Below are positions 1 to 10,148 of a stretch of 64,000 nucleotides of DNA, in pieces. The notes below the pieces were generated by a model. The model was given only the letters and a program-made list of their open reading frames with translations. It searched no databases and was not told the origin of the DNA. The position numbers and the translations under genes were made by a program. Position 1 is the first letter of the stretch. Each line of letters starts with the position of its first letter. The stretch covers positions 318,352,709 through 318,416,708 of the forward strand of contig NC_090725.1 of the NCBI RefSeq assembly GCF_036898095.1. Reading direction: 5' to 3'. This DNA comes from Palaemon carinicauda. Its lineage: Eukaryota > Arthropoda > Malacostraca > Decapoda > Palaemonidae.

Positions 1-730
1 CTGCACTCCCCTCAATTTCACTTAGTTCACGAAATTTAACCCAGTCCGCCTTGTCAAGATTCTATCGTGGCGATCTCTGTAAAGGTGGACCATTGTTGGT
101 GTTTATAATCATTGGTGCATGATCATTAGTATGCCAATCATCTAATGTCCTCCAATCGAAATCAAGATGGCATTCAGAGCTTGCAATTGAAAGGTCAATG
201 CATGACAAGGTATCTGTCTGAACATGGAAGTGTGTGGGCTCTCTTGTATTAAGGAATCCAACGTCCTCGTTTTCCACAATTGATGATATAATATTGCCCC
301 TGGTGTTTGCTAAAACATCACCCCACTAAGGATGTCTACTATTCAAATCTCCAAGTAAAAGAAAAGGTTGAGGGAGTTGTTGAATCACCTATACTAATGT
401 TATCATTTGGAGGCGAGTACAGAGAGCAAATTGTATATTTTCTTCCTATATCAATCTGTACAACCACTGCCTGCAGGGGTGTACGGATAGACAAAGATAT
501 TTGAGGAACATCTCGACGAATGCATATGAGACTTCCGCCATGGCTCCCTACTCGGTGATCATATGGTGTCCTATATCTAATATATTCGCGAGGATAAGGG
601 GTATTAGCATAAAGCTTGCTCTCATGTAGACATATAATTATGGGGGAATGCTCGTGAATTAAGACCTTAAGTTCTTCATATTTGGCCCTTAAACCCTGAC
701 AATTCTATTGCAAAATGAAGGAAAAACTAT
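1..730 (-). pseudogene. Non-LTR retrotransposon ORF2, endonuclease part (broken, cut by window edge)
   Basis: The minus strand encodes an apurinic/apyrimidinic-type endonuclease, the target-nicking domain of Jockey-like LINEs. The best stretch runs from 277 down to 62 and contains EPTHFHVQT, LSCIDLSI and the terminal catalytic-type block NDHAPMII, where the family usually has SDH. Reading on toward position 1 after an in-frame TAG gives NLDKADWVKFRELSEIEG, the usual continuation toward the reverse transcriptase. Between 300 and 730 the N-terminal half can be followed only across several frames (pieces resembling HSPIIICL and YLPPNDN), so frameshifts and stops are frequent. It lies directly downstream of the gag-like ORF at 920-2113 on the same strand, as expected for one element. 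The reverse transcriptase part would lie outside the window. Confidence is high for the family type and low for the exact clade. Confidence 0.8.
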
Positions 731-919
731 GCTTTATTTTTTTGGAAGAGCTTTTGGAGGAAGTCTTCCCAATAGCAATTTATGATCTAACACTATTTCC
801 CAGTGGTTTTATTAGAGAGGGTCTTGATAAATTGGGTTTTGTGTTTGTTATTTTCTTTTTCTCCTTTTGATCTAATTGTTGAGGGGGATGGTGAACCTCA
901 ACTTGAATTTCTGATTTAT

Positions 920-2113
920 CTAAATTGTCTTTGGTTCATCAGAAACATCAACAGACAAAACATCATATTTATTTGATGTCATAACTCTAATATTTCTTAT
1001 GGAAGGGGGTGAGAGAGATGGAGGTCTCTCTCTTTTCCGATCAATAGGTTGTGAGCTACCAGGTTTTTGTACCTTCCCCACTACAGGTGCACCTGATAAC
1101 TTGGTTTCAAGTGGAATCTTCATTAAATCAGGCAAGGACATGGCCTGGGAGAGGTTAGTATTATCCTTTGTAATGGGGGATAGAGATTGGATAGTGGTGG
1201 GCAATGTCTTTTTGTTGATTCACAATGGTAAATCTTTAGAGGATATTCTTGTCTTACTATACAGCATTTTATCAGTAGATGGCACATTTCTTTTTCGAGA
1301 ACTACCTACAGTAGTAGGTGGGTTAGATGATTCCCGAGGAACTTTTTCTCCTGTTTTTAATGTCTTTGCATAGGTAGTAGATTTATTTAATAATCTCTTG
1401 GCATGCCCTACGCTTATATGATCAATAATTGATTTATTGAGGACAGCTTCTTCTAACTTATAAAACTGGCAGCTCCTATCATTAGATTTATGATTAGAGT
1501 GGTAGTGCAAGCACCTTGCCTCAAGTGTACATTCTTCGTGGTAAAGATTGGAGCAGGTATTACAAATTTTATCACACTTGCAAACTTTGGAAGGATGCCC
1601 AAATTTGAAGCAATTAAAACATTGCAGTGGCTTCTGGAAAGTAAGGATAATCATTGATGTTCCAGGTACTCTATGTACTTTCCACATTTATAGTGGACAC
1701 AGAGCCCATATCTCCTCTTCCGTAAATTCATAAAGATCCCTATTGAAAACCACTCCCCTTCCATAGCTAAAGTTTAGATGGGGTTTGATGTCCAATTTTA
1801 TATCATCATTTACTGTCTTCAAATTGGACAGTATAACAGACTGTGTGTATGACTTGGCCTTTATCAAGTAACTTTTCTTACCGAATCGAGATATATCTCC
1901 AGGTGCGATCATTCCTACCTTCCTCTGAAGCAATTTGCAGATCATAAAATAATTTCCTATACCTCCTGTAGATTGAACAAGAAGCCACATTGGTGGTTTT
2001 GGCTTTCTTTGGGATGGTATAACTAGTTCTATGATTTTATCAATCCAGTCTGCTGGTCTGTAAACATCCAGATCTTTAGGTACCCCATCACACAGAGCAC
2101 CCTTAATACTCAT
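920..2113 (-). pseudogene. LINE ORF1 (gag-like, zinc-knuckle) with two in-frame stops
   Basis: A single minus-strand frame runs from an ATG at 2113 to about 920 and is interrupted by only two stops: TAA at 1690-1688 and TGA at 1222-1220. It is the nucleic-acid-binding ORF1 of a Jockey-like LINE. The zinc knuckles lie just after the first stop: CFNCFKFGHPSKVC is a perfect CX2CX4HX4C. Two more cysteine/histidine clusters follow, the last with its second cysteine replaced by tyrosine (CLHYHSNH). The N-terminal third contains the conserved-looking block FNRDLYEFTEEEI immediately before the first stop. The C-terminal end YDVLSVDVSD is typical of such gag proteins. The preserved frame over about 390 codons suggests a fairly young copy. 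The likely 5' UTR continues upstream to about 2450. Confidence 0.8.
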
Positions 2114-3146
2114 ATTGCCTACTTAAATATTAACAATGTTACGGCTTACATTGAATGCTTCCTCGATGACAATTAAATGATAACCAAGAATCCCATTTAT
2201 CATCTTGTAGTTTCCCTATAATTTCTTGCATTAATCCGTAGCACTCAAATATTTAATGTAGCACATCATAATTAGCTTCTAATGGAATTTAGGTAACGTA
2301 CAGGATTTTCAATTTTCCTGTGTTGCCCTAATTACCATTTTTCGAATATTCAAAGAATAGTCCTTATTATTTCCTAAGTCATCTACGGAACTTTCTTTAC
2401 ATAAATGAATCGCTAAAGGTCGTCGACAGTACCGGAGGCGAGTCAGCATATCCAGGGGAGGGGGGGGGGGGTTCGTTGTCAGAAGAATCCATAAGAAAAA
2501 AGAAAGGAAATGTGATATTTAAAATTGTTTGATTCACCTGCTTGAAAACATTAAGGCATCACATGTTGGAAGGGAAATTTACACTCTCCACTATCGGCAC
2601 AATGAGAGTATACTTTCCAGATGGTCCATTCCATACCCTTCACGAATGATAGCACCAAAACAGATATAGAGGCACAGGTGTAAGCTGAACCCGGCTGTTA
2701 GGACTGAGACCGAGAAACTATGGAATCATCCTCCCCATATCTGTAATGATGGGCTTCCGGCCAAAATCCGAGAGTCCTACTCCAAGCATTGGATCCCCCT
2801 GGATTGCGAAGATCCAGCACTTGAGAATAGTTCTGCCAAAAAGGTCCAAACCATCTTCGGGATGGCTGAGATCATCCAATACTCTCACATATAAATTTAG
2901 CTTTGGGCGCAAATACCTCCCAACCGTGACACCTCCCATTCATCAAAGTAGGCAGCAATAACGGATGTAGAAACATCCATGCCATTAAAAAAAAGGCATA
3001 CATATATGTATTAATATATACACATATACATATGGGACATTTTACACATAGAGTTGGGAGAGCAACATGAAAGAAAGTTTATAAAATTAGGAAAAGGTTG
3101 AAGTAATATTAGGAGGAAGAAAAAATGAGAAAGAGAGAAATTCTGA
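2114..3146. other. Unassigned DNA: probable LINE 5' UTR, then unknown
   Basis: 2114-2455 lies upstream of the gag start and may be the LINE 5' UTR. It ends near a 12-base G run at 2460-2471. 2500-2960 has short open stretches on both strands (for example plus-strand residues ending GMAEIIQYSHI) but no family I recognise and no MFSD8-like exon. 2960-3050 is AT-rich with ATATGT runs. Confidence 0.4.
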
Positions 3147-3245
3147 TTCGAACTAGGGGAGCAATTTCCCCAAGATCGAGAGCCCTCTTGCCTGTCACTA
3201 AGTTTCAGCATGGGAATGATATACCGTGCTGAAGCTCAATGACTT
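3147..3245 (-). repeat. tRNA-like SINE head (class II tRNA type)
   Basis: Read on the minus strand, the segment looks like a degenerate class II tRNA (serine/leucine type). An A-box-like AAACTTAGTGAC is followed by a long variable-arm hairpin (GGGGAAATTGCTCCCC) and a TC-loop stretch TAGTTCGAATCAG. The acceptor stem is not preserved. The sequence continues into a pyrimidine-rich tail, as in SINEs. It sits in the intron or flank left of the 3719-3832 exon. I call it a tRNA-derived SINE or tRNA pseudogene rather than a working tRNA. Confidence 0.5.
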
Positions 3246-3718
3246 CATCAGGGCATTCTCTCATTACGAAGGGAAAAAATAGGCAAAAATAGAAAAATAC
3301 TTGCAGTTACTGGAAAAGTTTAAGTGTTTGTAAGAGGAAGAAAGTTGGAGATAAATACGAGTTACAATAAGATTGTGAAGGTAAATCGAAAACATAAATG
3401 TGGTAATAAATCATAATTGTTTTAGTTTAATCATATAGCTTATCAGGATGCGTGCAAAATATTGGAAAGAGAGTTGAATGCATGTACGAAAAGATTGTTG
3501 AATTCAACTTACTTGATGGAAATATAATTTTACAGAATGCATCTTTTAAGAAGAAATATAGGGTGAGAAATACAACGACAACAAACAGAAAAATCAAATT
3601 TCTGCAAAAACTATATCAAAGATGACCAAACCCTCCATAATTAACATAGAATAATATATAAAACAATCGCCACATAACTAAGGAAAGCTAAAAAACCACA
3701 TAGATAAGAATTCCATAC
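3246..3718. other. Intron or flank, nothing recognised
   Basis: AT-rich sequence between the SINE head and the last visible MFSD8-like exon. I see no further exon of the transporter here, although the intron that starts at 3718 on the minus strand should lead to one. It is probably left of the window. Confidence 0.4.
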
Positions 3719-3832
3719 CAGGCCCGATGATGAAACCGCCGCCTTGGGCCGCTGAGGTGAGAGCCACAGCTGAGGTCCTCTCGTCCGTGGTGGTCGAGGC
3801 CGCTACGTAACTTCTTATAACGGCCATGTTCG
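3719..3832 (-). CDS. MFSD8/CLN7-like transporter, exon D (end of TM4 to TM5)
   Basis: This 114-bp exon is on the minus strand. The acceptor is CTAG at 3836-3833 and the donor is GTATG at 3718-3714. It starts with two bases completing an alanine codon opened by the exon at 6316-6443, and ends in phase 1. It encodes NMAVIRSYVAAS followed by TDERTSAVAL and a glycine-rich helix ending GGGFIIGP. This corresponds to the RSYVA(A/G)AT...ERT...GF(I/L)GP block of MFSD8, the major facilitator of lysosomal membranes whose loss causes CLN7 disease in humans. The charged DERT loop lies between TM4 and TM5. The exon is GC-rich compared with its surroundings and has no stops. The family assignment is from remembered MFSD8 sequence; a related MFS member cannot be excluded. 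Confidence 0.85.
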
Positions 3833-3983
3833 CTAGATACGAGAAGAACAAATCGGGAATGTACAAAAGAACAATAAAGGAAAAGTAAAAGATTAGTGAA
3901 AGAAAAATATATATAACAATATATTACAATGTACAGTACATATAATACATATACACATACTATATTTATACATTTGCATTTGC

Positions 3984-4037
3984 ATATATTTTAAATGCAT
4001 ATATGTGTATACACACACATATATATATATTTATTTT

Positions 4038-4102
<65 letters not shown>

Positions 4103-4179
4103 ATGTGTATGTATAAATATACATATACATACACACATATATATAGGCCTATATCTATCTATCTATATATCTATCTACC

Positions 4180-4255
<76 letters not shown>

Positions 4256-4256
4256 C
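3984..4256. repeat. Compound microsatellite (AT)n, (GT)n, TATC, (AT)n
   Basis: Alternating AT (about 4018-4070 and 4180-4251) with a (GT)n core at 4070-4099 and ATCT-type repeats near 4150. It lies in the intron between exons D and C. Open frames across it (IYIYIY) are artefacts. Confidence 0.95.
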
Positions 4257-4299
4257 AGTATGCCTAAAAGAAGTTTTCAAGAATCTACATTGGGAAAAT

Positions 4300-4962
4300 G
4301 TAGTTATTAATATTAATGAATATACTTCAACAACTTAAGATTTGCAGATGACATAGTTGTCCTTATGAATATGAGTAAAACAAAGATAATGTTCTAGGAA
4401 AATGCAGAGAGACAACAAATAAGAGTTATGGATGAACTTCTAGACGGACAGTAAGTGTTTCCCCAGGACATGAGACCGAAACTGAATGAAAGATAAGCAC
4501 ATGGACATCAGGAAAATTAAAATACCACTTTCTCTAACAAGAATAACATTTAATGAGATGGTATAACCAATATTAACCTATGCATCAGAAACTTGGAGCT
4601 TTACTAAAGCCTTAGAACATAAGCTTCTTACAACTCAAAGAACTATGGAAAGAATAATGATGGGAATAACACTGAGAGACAGAAAAAGAGCAACATGGAT
4701 GAGAGAGCTAACTAAAGTAGAGGATATTCTAAAATGTAAGAAAAAGAAATGGACATGGGCAGTAATTATATATGAGAATGGCACGCAATAGATGGACATT
4801 AAGAATAACTGAATGGGTCCCTAGAGATTGCAAAAGAAGCAGGGGGAAAAAAGACGATGGATTGACGAACTAAGATAGTTTGCGGACTGGCACGGAAAGA
4901 CCATAAACAAACCCAAGTGGAAGGAAATGTCTGAAGCTTTTGTTCTGCAGTGGACTAGTTAG
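4300..4962 (+). pseudogene. RTE-like LINE reverse transcriptase, C-terminal part (fragment)
   Basis: Degenerate plus-strand pol of the endonuclease/reverse-transcriptase type often misannotated as craniofacial development protein 2. An intact catalytic FADD motif is visible (RFADDIVVL, 4339-4365). After a gap with stops, the thumb/C-terminal region is well preserved: LTYASETWSFTKALEHKL, then TTQRTMERIMMGITLRDRKR and TKVEDILK. The end [15 protein letters not shown] is typical of the family terminus. Stops and deletions (for example the TAG after CKKKK...ENGTQ) show it is dead. It sits exactly between two (AT)n blocks inside the 2.5-kb intron, antisense to the host gene. Confidence 0.75.
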
Positions 4963-4974
4963 TAACGGCAGATA

Positions 4975-4976
<2 letters not shown>

Positions 4977-5034
<58 letters not shown>

Positions 5035-5045
5035 TGTATATATAT

Positions 5046-5124
<79 letters not shown>
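4977..5124. repeat. Compound microsatellite (AT)n (CA)n (AT)n (GA)n
   Basis: AT tract at about 4979-5045, (CA) at 5046-5067, AT at 5068-5113 and a short GA run at 5114-5124. It directly abuts the 3' end of the LINE fragment. Confidence 0.95.
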
Positions 5125-5738
5125 TGCGTACATACGGGATAAAATGAAAATGATACAAAAATCCAAATATTACACGGTTCCTAATACAAAGGATAAGATT
5201 TATGGTATATTTCGATACTCGATTGAGAACCAACCGAAGAAAAAGCAGAAAATTATTCCAATAATTAAACATATGATTAAAACAAGTATTGACAATATCA
5301 GTTAATGGACAATTAAAATTACTTATAATCTAGTTATAAATCTCAAGAACCTTATATCAAAACCATATATTGAACTAATTAATTGAAATTAAGTAAATTT
5401 ATTAATCTAGCGTACATATATTCTTAAGTATTAACCTGTCTCAAAGTTAGGCTAAAAGGTTTGGTATTTTTGGGTACTCAGTTGAAACATGCAAGAGCAC
5501 TACCAAGAATGTACAAGTTCATGTACCGACTGTGTACCAACGTTGTGACTCACCGATGTCTGGGTAACAACACAAAGCAAATTACTCGGTATCACTGTCC
5601 TCGAAGAAACGTACAGTACATGTGAGAGGTCTTTCAATCAATTAAAAGCCATGGACCCAGCGGTTAGTGTAACCAAGGTACATTCTAGAGTTCGTGCGTG
5701 TGCGCGCAACCGTGTGAATATATTTGTATGTATGTATG

Positions 5739-5803
<65 letters not shown>

Positions 5804-6216
5804 TCTTAAGAAATAAAATTTTCCCACACCGAAATATTTAGGTCTTTAAAAAGGGGGAAGGACTATGGAAGAAATACAAAGCAAGTCACTGATACATTCG
5901 TAGATTAACCCTAACGCAAAAAACTTCCAAAATATTAGTATCTTCTATTACAGGGCGTTGAACACCGAAACCTACTCCCACTCACATCTCTCTCGCTCTC
6001 CCTGTCACTTGATGGATATCAAGATCCTAACATACCAATGACGCTTCCACTGAAATTATCTAGCACCCGCTAAGGATTACAGTTTAATTTGTCAAAATAA
6101 GTCCATGAGATCTTGGTAAAAGATCCACTATGTCACGCCCGTAAACATATCTCTGGGGCAGCAAGCGCCAAGGGCTTTTTCAAATTACATTAACAGTGGT
6201 AGTCCTCAAGGTGGTT

Positions 6217-6220
<4 letters not shown>
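5125..6220. other. Intron, no gene; contains an (AT)n tract
   Basis: Unique-looking AT-rich intron. It contains an (AT)n tract at about 5740-5801 preceded by TATG repeats. No coding exon or transposon domain is recognised. Confidence 0.5.
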
Positions 6221-6283
<63 letters not shown>

Positions 6284-6294
6284 TGTGTGTGTGT
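6221..6294. repeat. (GA)n microsatellite with (GT)n end
   Basis: About 30 GA units ending in a short GT run. It stops about 20 bases from the donor site of the 6316-6443 exon, so on the transcript it is a (CT)n tract just inside the intron. Confidence 0.95.
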
Positions 6295-6315
6295 CTCGTT
6301 ATATACTGTACTTAC

Positions 6316-6443
6316 CAAAACTTACGCCAACAAGGAAGCGAGCAAATACCATAAGAGCTCTGGAGGACGCACCGAAAATGCTGAGGATGGAGTACAGCGC
6401 ATTGCCCACAATGAAAATTGCAATGGCAAAAAGTAATGCTCCT
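6316..6443 (-). CDS. MFSD8/CLN7-like transporter, exon C (TM3 to TM4)
   Basis: This 128-bp minus-strand exon has acceptor TTTTCAG (ending 6444) and donor GTAAG (6315-6311). The first base completes the arginine codon left by exon B (AG plus A), and the last G opens the alanine codon finished by exon D, so both junctions agree in phase. It encodes a hydrophobic helix beginning GALLFAIAIFIVGNALYSIL (TM3), a short loop FGASSR, and the start of TM4, ALMVFARFLVGVSF. This matches the MFSD8 pattern of a small-residue TM3 followed by a ...ARGLLG... helix. The very short loops fit an MFS protein. It would act as a multipass transporter, by homology in lysosomal membrane; the substrate is not deducible here. 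Confidence 0.88.
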
Positions 6444-7689
6444 CTGAAAATCAATAAATAAGAAATTCTATAAGCAAATAAATAGGTAGGCCAATAAAAT
6501 ACAAATAAAATATATGAATATGCCAATCCAATTCTAATGTGTTAAGCGATTAATTCATAAGAAAAATTCTAGCACTGTTTCAAGAAACAAAATCCTAGTA
6601 GAAAGTACCATAAGTATTGTAAGGTTGTTTTAAGTCTAATTTCTCTATTTCACACGAAGAAGTTAGTATTCACACATTGAAGTGGGAAAATAGTATTCAC
6701 ACATTGAAGTGGGAAAATAGTATTCACACATTGAAGTGGGAAAATAGTATTCATACATTGAAGTGGGAAAATAGTATCAATACAGAATCATTTATTGGAA
6801 AATTAACCTGATAATTTCCTCCTTCGCTTGATGCAAATTGGACGGTGGCTTCATCGCGTTAGAAAATAATTGAAAAGTCAAGCCCCTCACTTTTGAGATG
6901 AATAATAATGAAAATAGAAACTCTTTATTGGGCTTTAGTCAAAGCTCAAGAGATTACAGTTGCTTTGACAAATCTGCTGAACAGCATTGCTGAATGTCTC
7001 CTTGGTCAACATTGAATTGGATTGAATTATGAAATCTAGGTCAGAATCCAGACACTGGGATCGGTGAGATCATTCAATGCTGTAGTAAACATTTGAATCA
7101 TTGCAAAAATAAAAATATGCTCAAAAGATCTTTTTACCACATTCACTCTTACCATTCACATATTCAAATAAAAGAAAGAAAAAGAACAAGATGCTGGTCA
7201 AGATATTTAAAGCTTAAATAACTTTGGAAAAATATCTTGAATATGAAGTGTAGAGAACATTGCAACAACAGGTAAGCTTTGAAATATCCAGCAGGAAAAA
7301 ATCTTTGATGTTCAATACCAAGAAACATTTTCCCAGTGCTAACTTTTGTCATTCAGTACAACATTACAACTTGTAACATAAAGACGTAATGATCTCCTGT
7401 CAAAACAATTGCATGTAATTAATTCGTAATTAAGGTTATTAAGAACTCAAATAAGTGCAATGATACCGGGTGTTTAGGAAGCTGCATGTTCACAGCATTA
7501 ACCACTATATAACATAATTTCAAATCTTGAAAGCTACGATAACATGAGTATCTTGTTGGTTGAAGAGGAAATATTACTTTCGACCTTCGGAAATAACATA
7601 CTTGAAATCAGCGACCACGCTTATATAGTTATATAAAACGAAATATATTTAAATCTTACATGAGGGGGAAAATATACTTAAATAATTGT
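6444..7689. other. Start region of the giant intron B-C; no gene
   Basis: AT-rich intron holding the 27-bp tandem repeat at 6667-6774. I see no coding exon or recognisable transposon in the rest. Confidence 0.5.
6667..6774. repeat. 27-bp tandem repeat, four units
   Basis: Four head-to-tail units start at 6667, 6694, 6721 and 6748. The unit is TATTCACACATTGAAGTGGG followed by AAAATAG. The first three are identical; the fourth has one C-to-T change in CACACA. Confidence 0.95.
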
Positions 7690-7905
7690 CAGATATTATC
7701 CCTAACTCACCGATTCAAAAAGTCACGTAATGGTTAGTAAAGAAGTATTACGTCATATCCCGTAATGCATTCTAAGAATAAATATCATATGCTCAATATT
7801 AAGAGTAAGCGTAATGTTTAGTAAACAGAGTAAGCGTCATATCCGTTATTCTCAGTAGACAGAGTAAACGTGAGACACTGTAATGATTAATAAAGAGTAA
7901 TGACA
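7690..7905. repeat. Degenerate minisatellite with AGTAAACAGAGTAA-type core
   Basis: Irregular repeats of about 35-40 bp with the core AGTA(A/G)ACAGAGTAA(A/G)CGTCATATC. The same core recurs at 14620-14870, about 7 kb away, so the two are remnants of one family. Confidence 0.6.
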
Positions 7906-8719
7906 ACCCTGTTGTACGCATAATGCAGTTGACATTTACATTTTTAAGCTGATAGGGAAAATGGGTGGAAATAAAAAGAAAGAGGGAAGTTAGCTTGCTA
8001 ACAATGGTAGCGAATAGTTTCAAAGGTTAAGTATTAGTAAGAGTAATATAAAGTGTTGTTTAGCCATAGTTTTATTTAGATAAAGATAAAATACTTAATA
8101 TTAATATTAACATATTACAATAATGCTTTGGTGGTATATTAACACAGTGAATTAGTGTCTGGCATTTAGATACGCAATGAGATTTGTTGGTTCTTTCCTG
8201 TTAATTAACTTCGTTGCATCTGAAAATGGGGACATAATATCTTGGTTTGGAAGTCATCTATTAATATTCCTAATTTATATTCATATAAGTAAAATTTTAC
8301 ATATATGTATTATATCAGAATATTTTTGGTTTCGTTTCGTCCCATACCATGCTCCTTAGTTAATATTATGTCAGAGTCGTTTTCTCAATGAACAGTACAT
8401 AATTCAAATTTGTTTGCTTTCCGATTTCACCCAATATATCTTTCAAGGGACGGTATAACTTATTCATTAATGTCTGTTGCTGCGTCACGGGTCTTTCTCT
8501 TATAGTATTCGTCTTTTTTTCTCAAGATAGAGACAACTGGTGAAATCAAACCAAGGCCCTTTGCGTCAATATGCGTAGGAGGAGCGTTATATTTAATTAG
8601 CATGATTATTTGCAAAATTGAATCTATTCTAGTTACAATGGCTTATTAAAGTTCTATTTTCTTTATTTTTTTTTTTCTGGTATTCCCGGCAACTAGAGTG
8701 GTGTTTTGATACTGAAATT
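7906..8719. other. Intron, no gene recognised
   Basis: AT-rich sequence. Near 8500-8600 the minus strand has a short open segment (THIDAKGLGLISPVVS) that may be the tail of the adjacent LINE gag copy, but I cannot place it. Confidence 0.35.
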
Positions 8720-9185
8720 GACCCTTGTGGATTTTGCAAAGTGGGGTTATTGGAATTATTTGAGAAGCTATGCAGTGAGGCTTGTCAATTGATGTGGTGT
8801 TTTTAGCAAATGACTTTCATGTCTTGAGGGAGAAATTGGTGAGTCGGAACGAAGTCCATCTCCGGATATAAAGTCTCCATTTGATGAGTCTGATTTTGAA
8901 TTTACTGCCATGCTTGCTTCAAATTGTAAGCAATCTTGCAAACCCTGTTGTATATCCAGAGTTGCTTTGAATATTTCTCCTTCGTTCGTGCAATTTTTTT
9001 TTATTACTTTCCGTGGTGATTGCTATCATGTATATCGTTTCTTCAGAGAAATGTATTGTTGGTAAATTGTGATCTACTAATATACTATTTATCATTGAGG
9101 GGTAGCATCCTTCCAGACGCAGCCCCAGTTTTATTTCTATATTAGTTGCTGTCGCAATTCTTATCTCTTCTTGTATATTACTTAT
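8720..9185 (-). pseudogene. LINE gag-like ORF1, C-terminal fragment
   Basis: On the minus strand, residues IATATNIEIKLGL and SMINSILVDHNLPT...FSEET parallel those at 12309-12623 (IATITNIEIKLGL, SIINSILVDNNIPT, FSEET). The two DNA segments are clearly paralogous. This copy has frameshifts after the FSEET block. It is the C-terminal part of a Jockey/R1-type ORF1, and belongs to a different family from the gag at 920-2113. Confidence 0.55.
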
Positions 9186-9499
9186 ATTGTTTTGGAAAAA
9201 GCGATATACAATCTCCCATTTGCAAAAATAGAATTTGACTTTGCCATATCATCATGAAATCCATTATGCAATGATAAAGCACGTGAAATAACGCTAAAAT
9301 TTTTATCATTGAGTATTATTTACAAAATATGGCGAGAACATACTTTATCAACAGTTTGGGAATTGGCCATTATTTCAGTTTTTTTATAACCTGGAAAGGA
9401 CAAAATTTTAACTGCAAACTAGCGACCGATTGCATTGACATGCTATATAAAATCATGGAATAAATGAGCAATGCAATGCTTGTATGAATACTAAAAAAA
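9186..9499. other. Spacer, nothing recognised
   Basis: AT-rich sequence between oppositely oriented LINE fragments. The last part, near 9430-9500, probably already belongs to the plus-strand reverse transcriptase. Confidence 0.35.
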
Positions 9500-10063
9500 G
9501 AGGGCATTTTATCATCAGTGCAGTGTGGGTTTCAAATAATTCACTCTACATTGAATGTACTTGTCCGTCTCGATTCATCTGTTTGCGAGTCGTTTGCCTC
9601 CAGCCAACATCATGTGACAGTATTCTTTGATCTAGAAAAAGCAAATGATACCACGTGGAAGTATGATATCCTTATAACGGTCCACAAGTTTTGTCTGAGA
9701 GGTGAATTGCCTTTATTCATTTGGGCATTTTTAAAAAGGCGGCTCTTTTATGTTAGAGCAGGTAACACTCTGTCTAAAAGAAAGTGCCAGGAAGAAGGAG
9801 TCCAACAGGGCAGCATGCTGAGCCTTAATTTATTTGCCCTAGCAATAAATGGGATCTCTTCCGTGATTCTAGATGACGTTCTCCACATGCTCTACGTGGA
9901 TGAACTTTCTGTTCCACTTGCAGGAGCAAGAATGGCAACAGTTAAAAGAAAGCTTCAACTAACGATCGATTGAATTTTCAAATGGGCAGATTTGAATGGC
10001 TTCAAGTTTTCTACAAATAAAAGTTGTCCTTCATTTCTGTTGCATTCGTGGTATACACCCAGA

Positions 10064-10065
<2 letters not shown>
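9500..10065 (+). pseudogene. Jockey-like LINE reverse transcriptase domain (YVDE active site)
   Basis: An open frame at 9518-9973 encodes the fingers and palm of a LINE reverse transcriptase. It has a QCGF start, FFDLEKANDTTW (family usually DLEKAYDTTW, motif A), GVQQGSMLS (usually PQGSVLS, motif B) and MLYVDELSV at about 9884-9910, where the catalytic F/YVDD box has become YVDE. After a TGA at 9974 the frame continues as IFKWADLNGFKFSTNKS and is then cut by an (AT)n block at 10066. It is one dead element with 10146-11615, and of the same family as the right-edge copy at 63335-64000. It sits in the giant intron, antisense to the host gene. Confidence 0.85.

Positions 10066-10145
<80 letters not shown>
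10066..10145. repeat. (AT)n microsatellite inside a LINE
   Basis: About 40 AT units interrupt the LINE pol between the reverse transcriptase and the following domain. Confidence 0.97.

Positions 10146-10148
<3 letters not shown>

Noticed and set aside
2718..2961. Overlapping 70-codon frames on both strands as an MFSD8 exon
   Set aside because: The residues do not match the transporter's next segment and no phase-1 acceptor fits.
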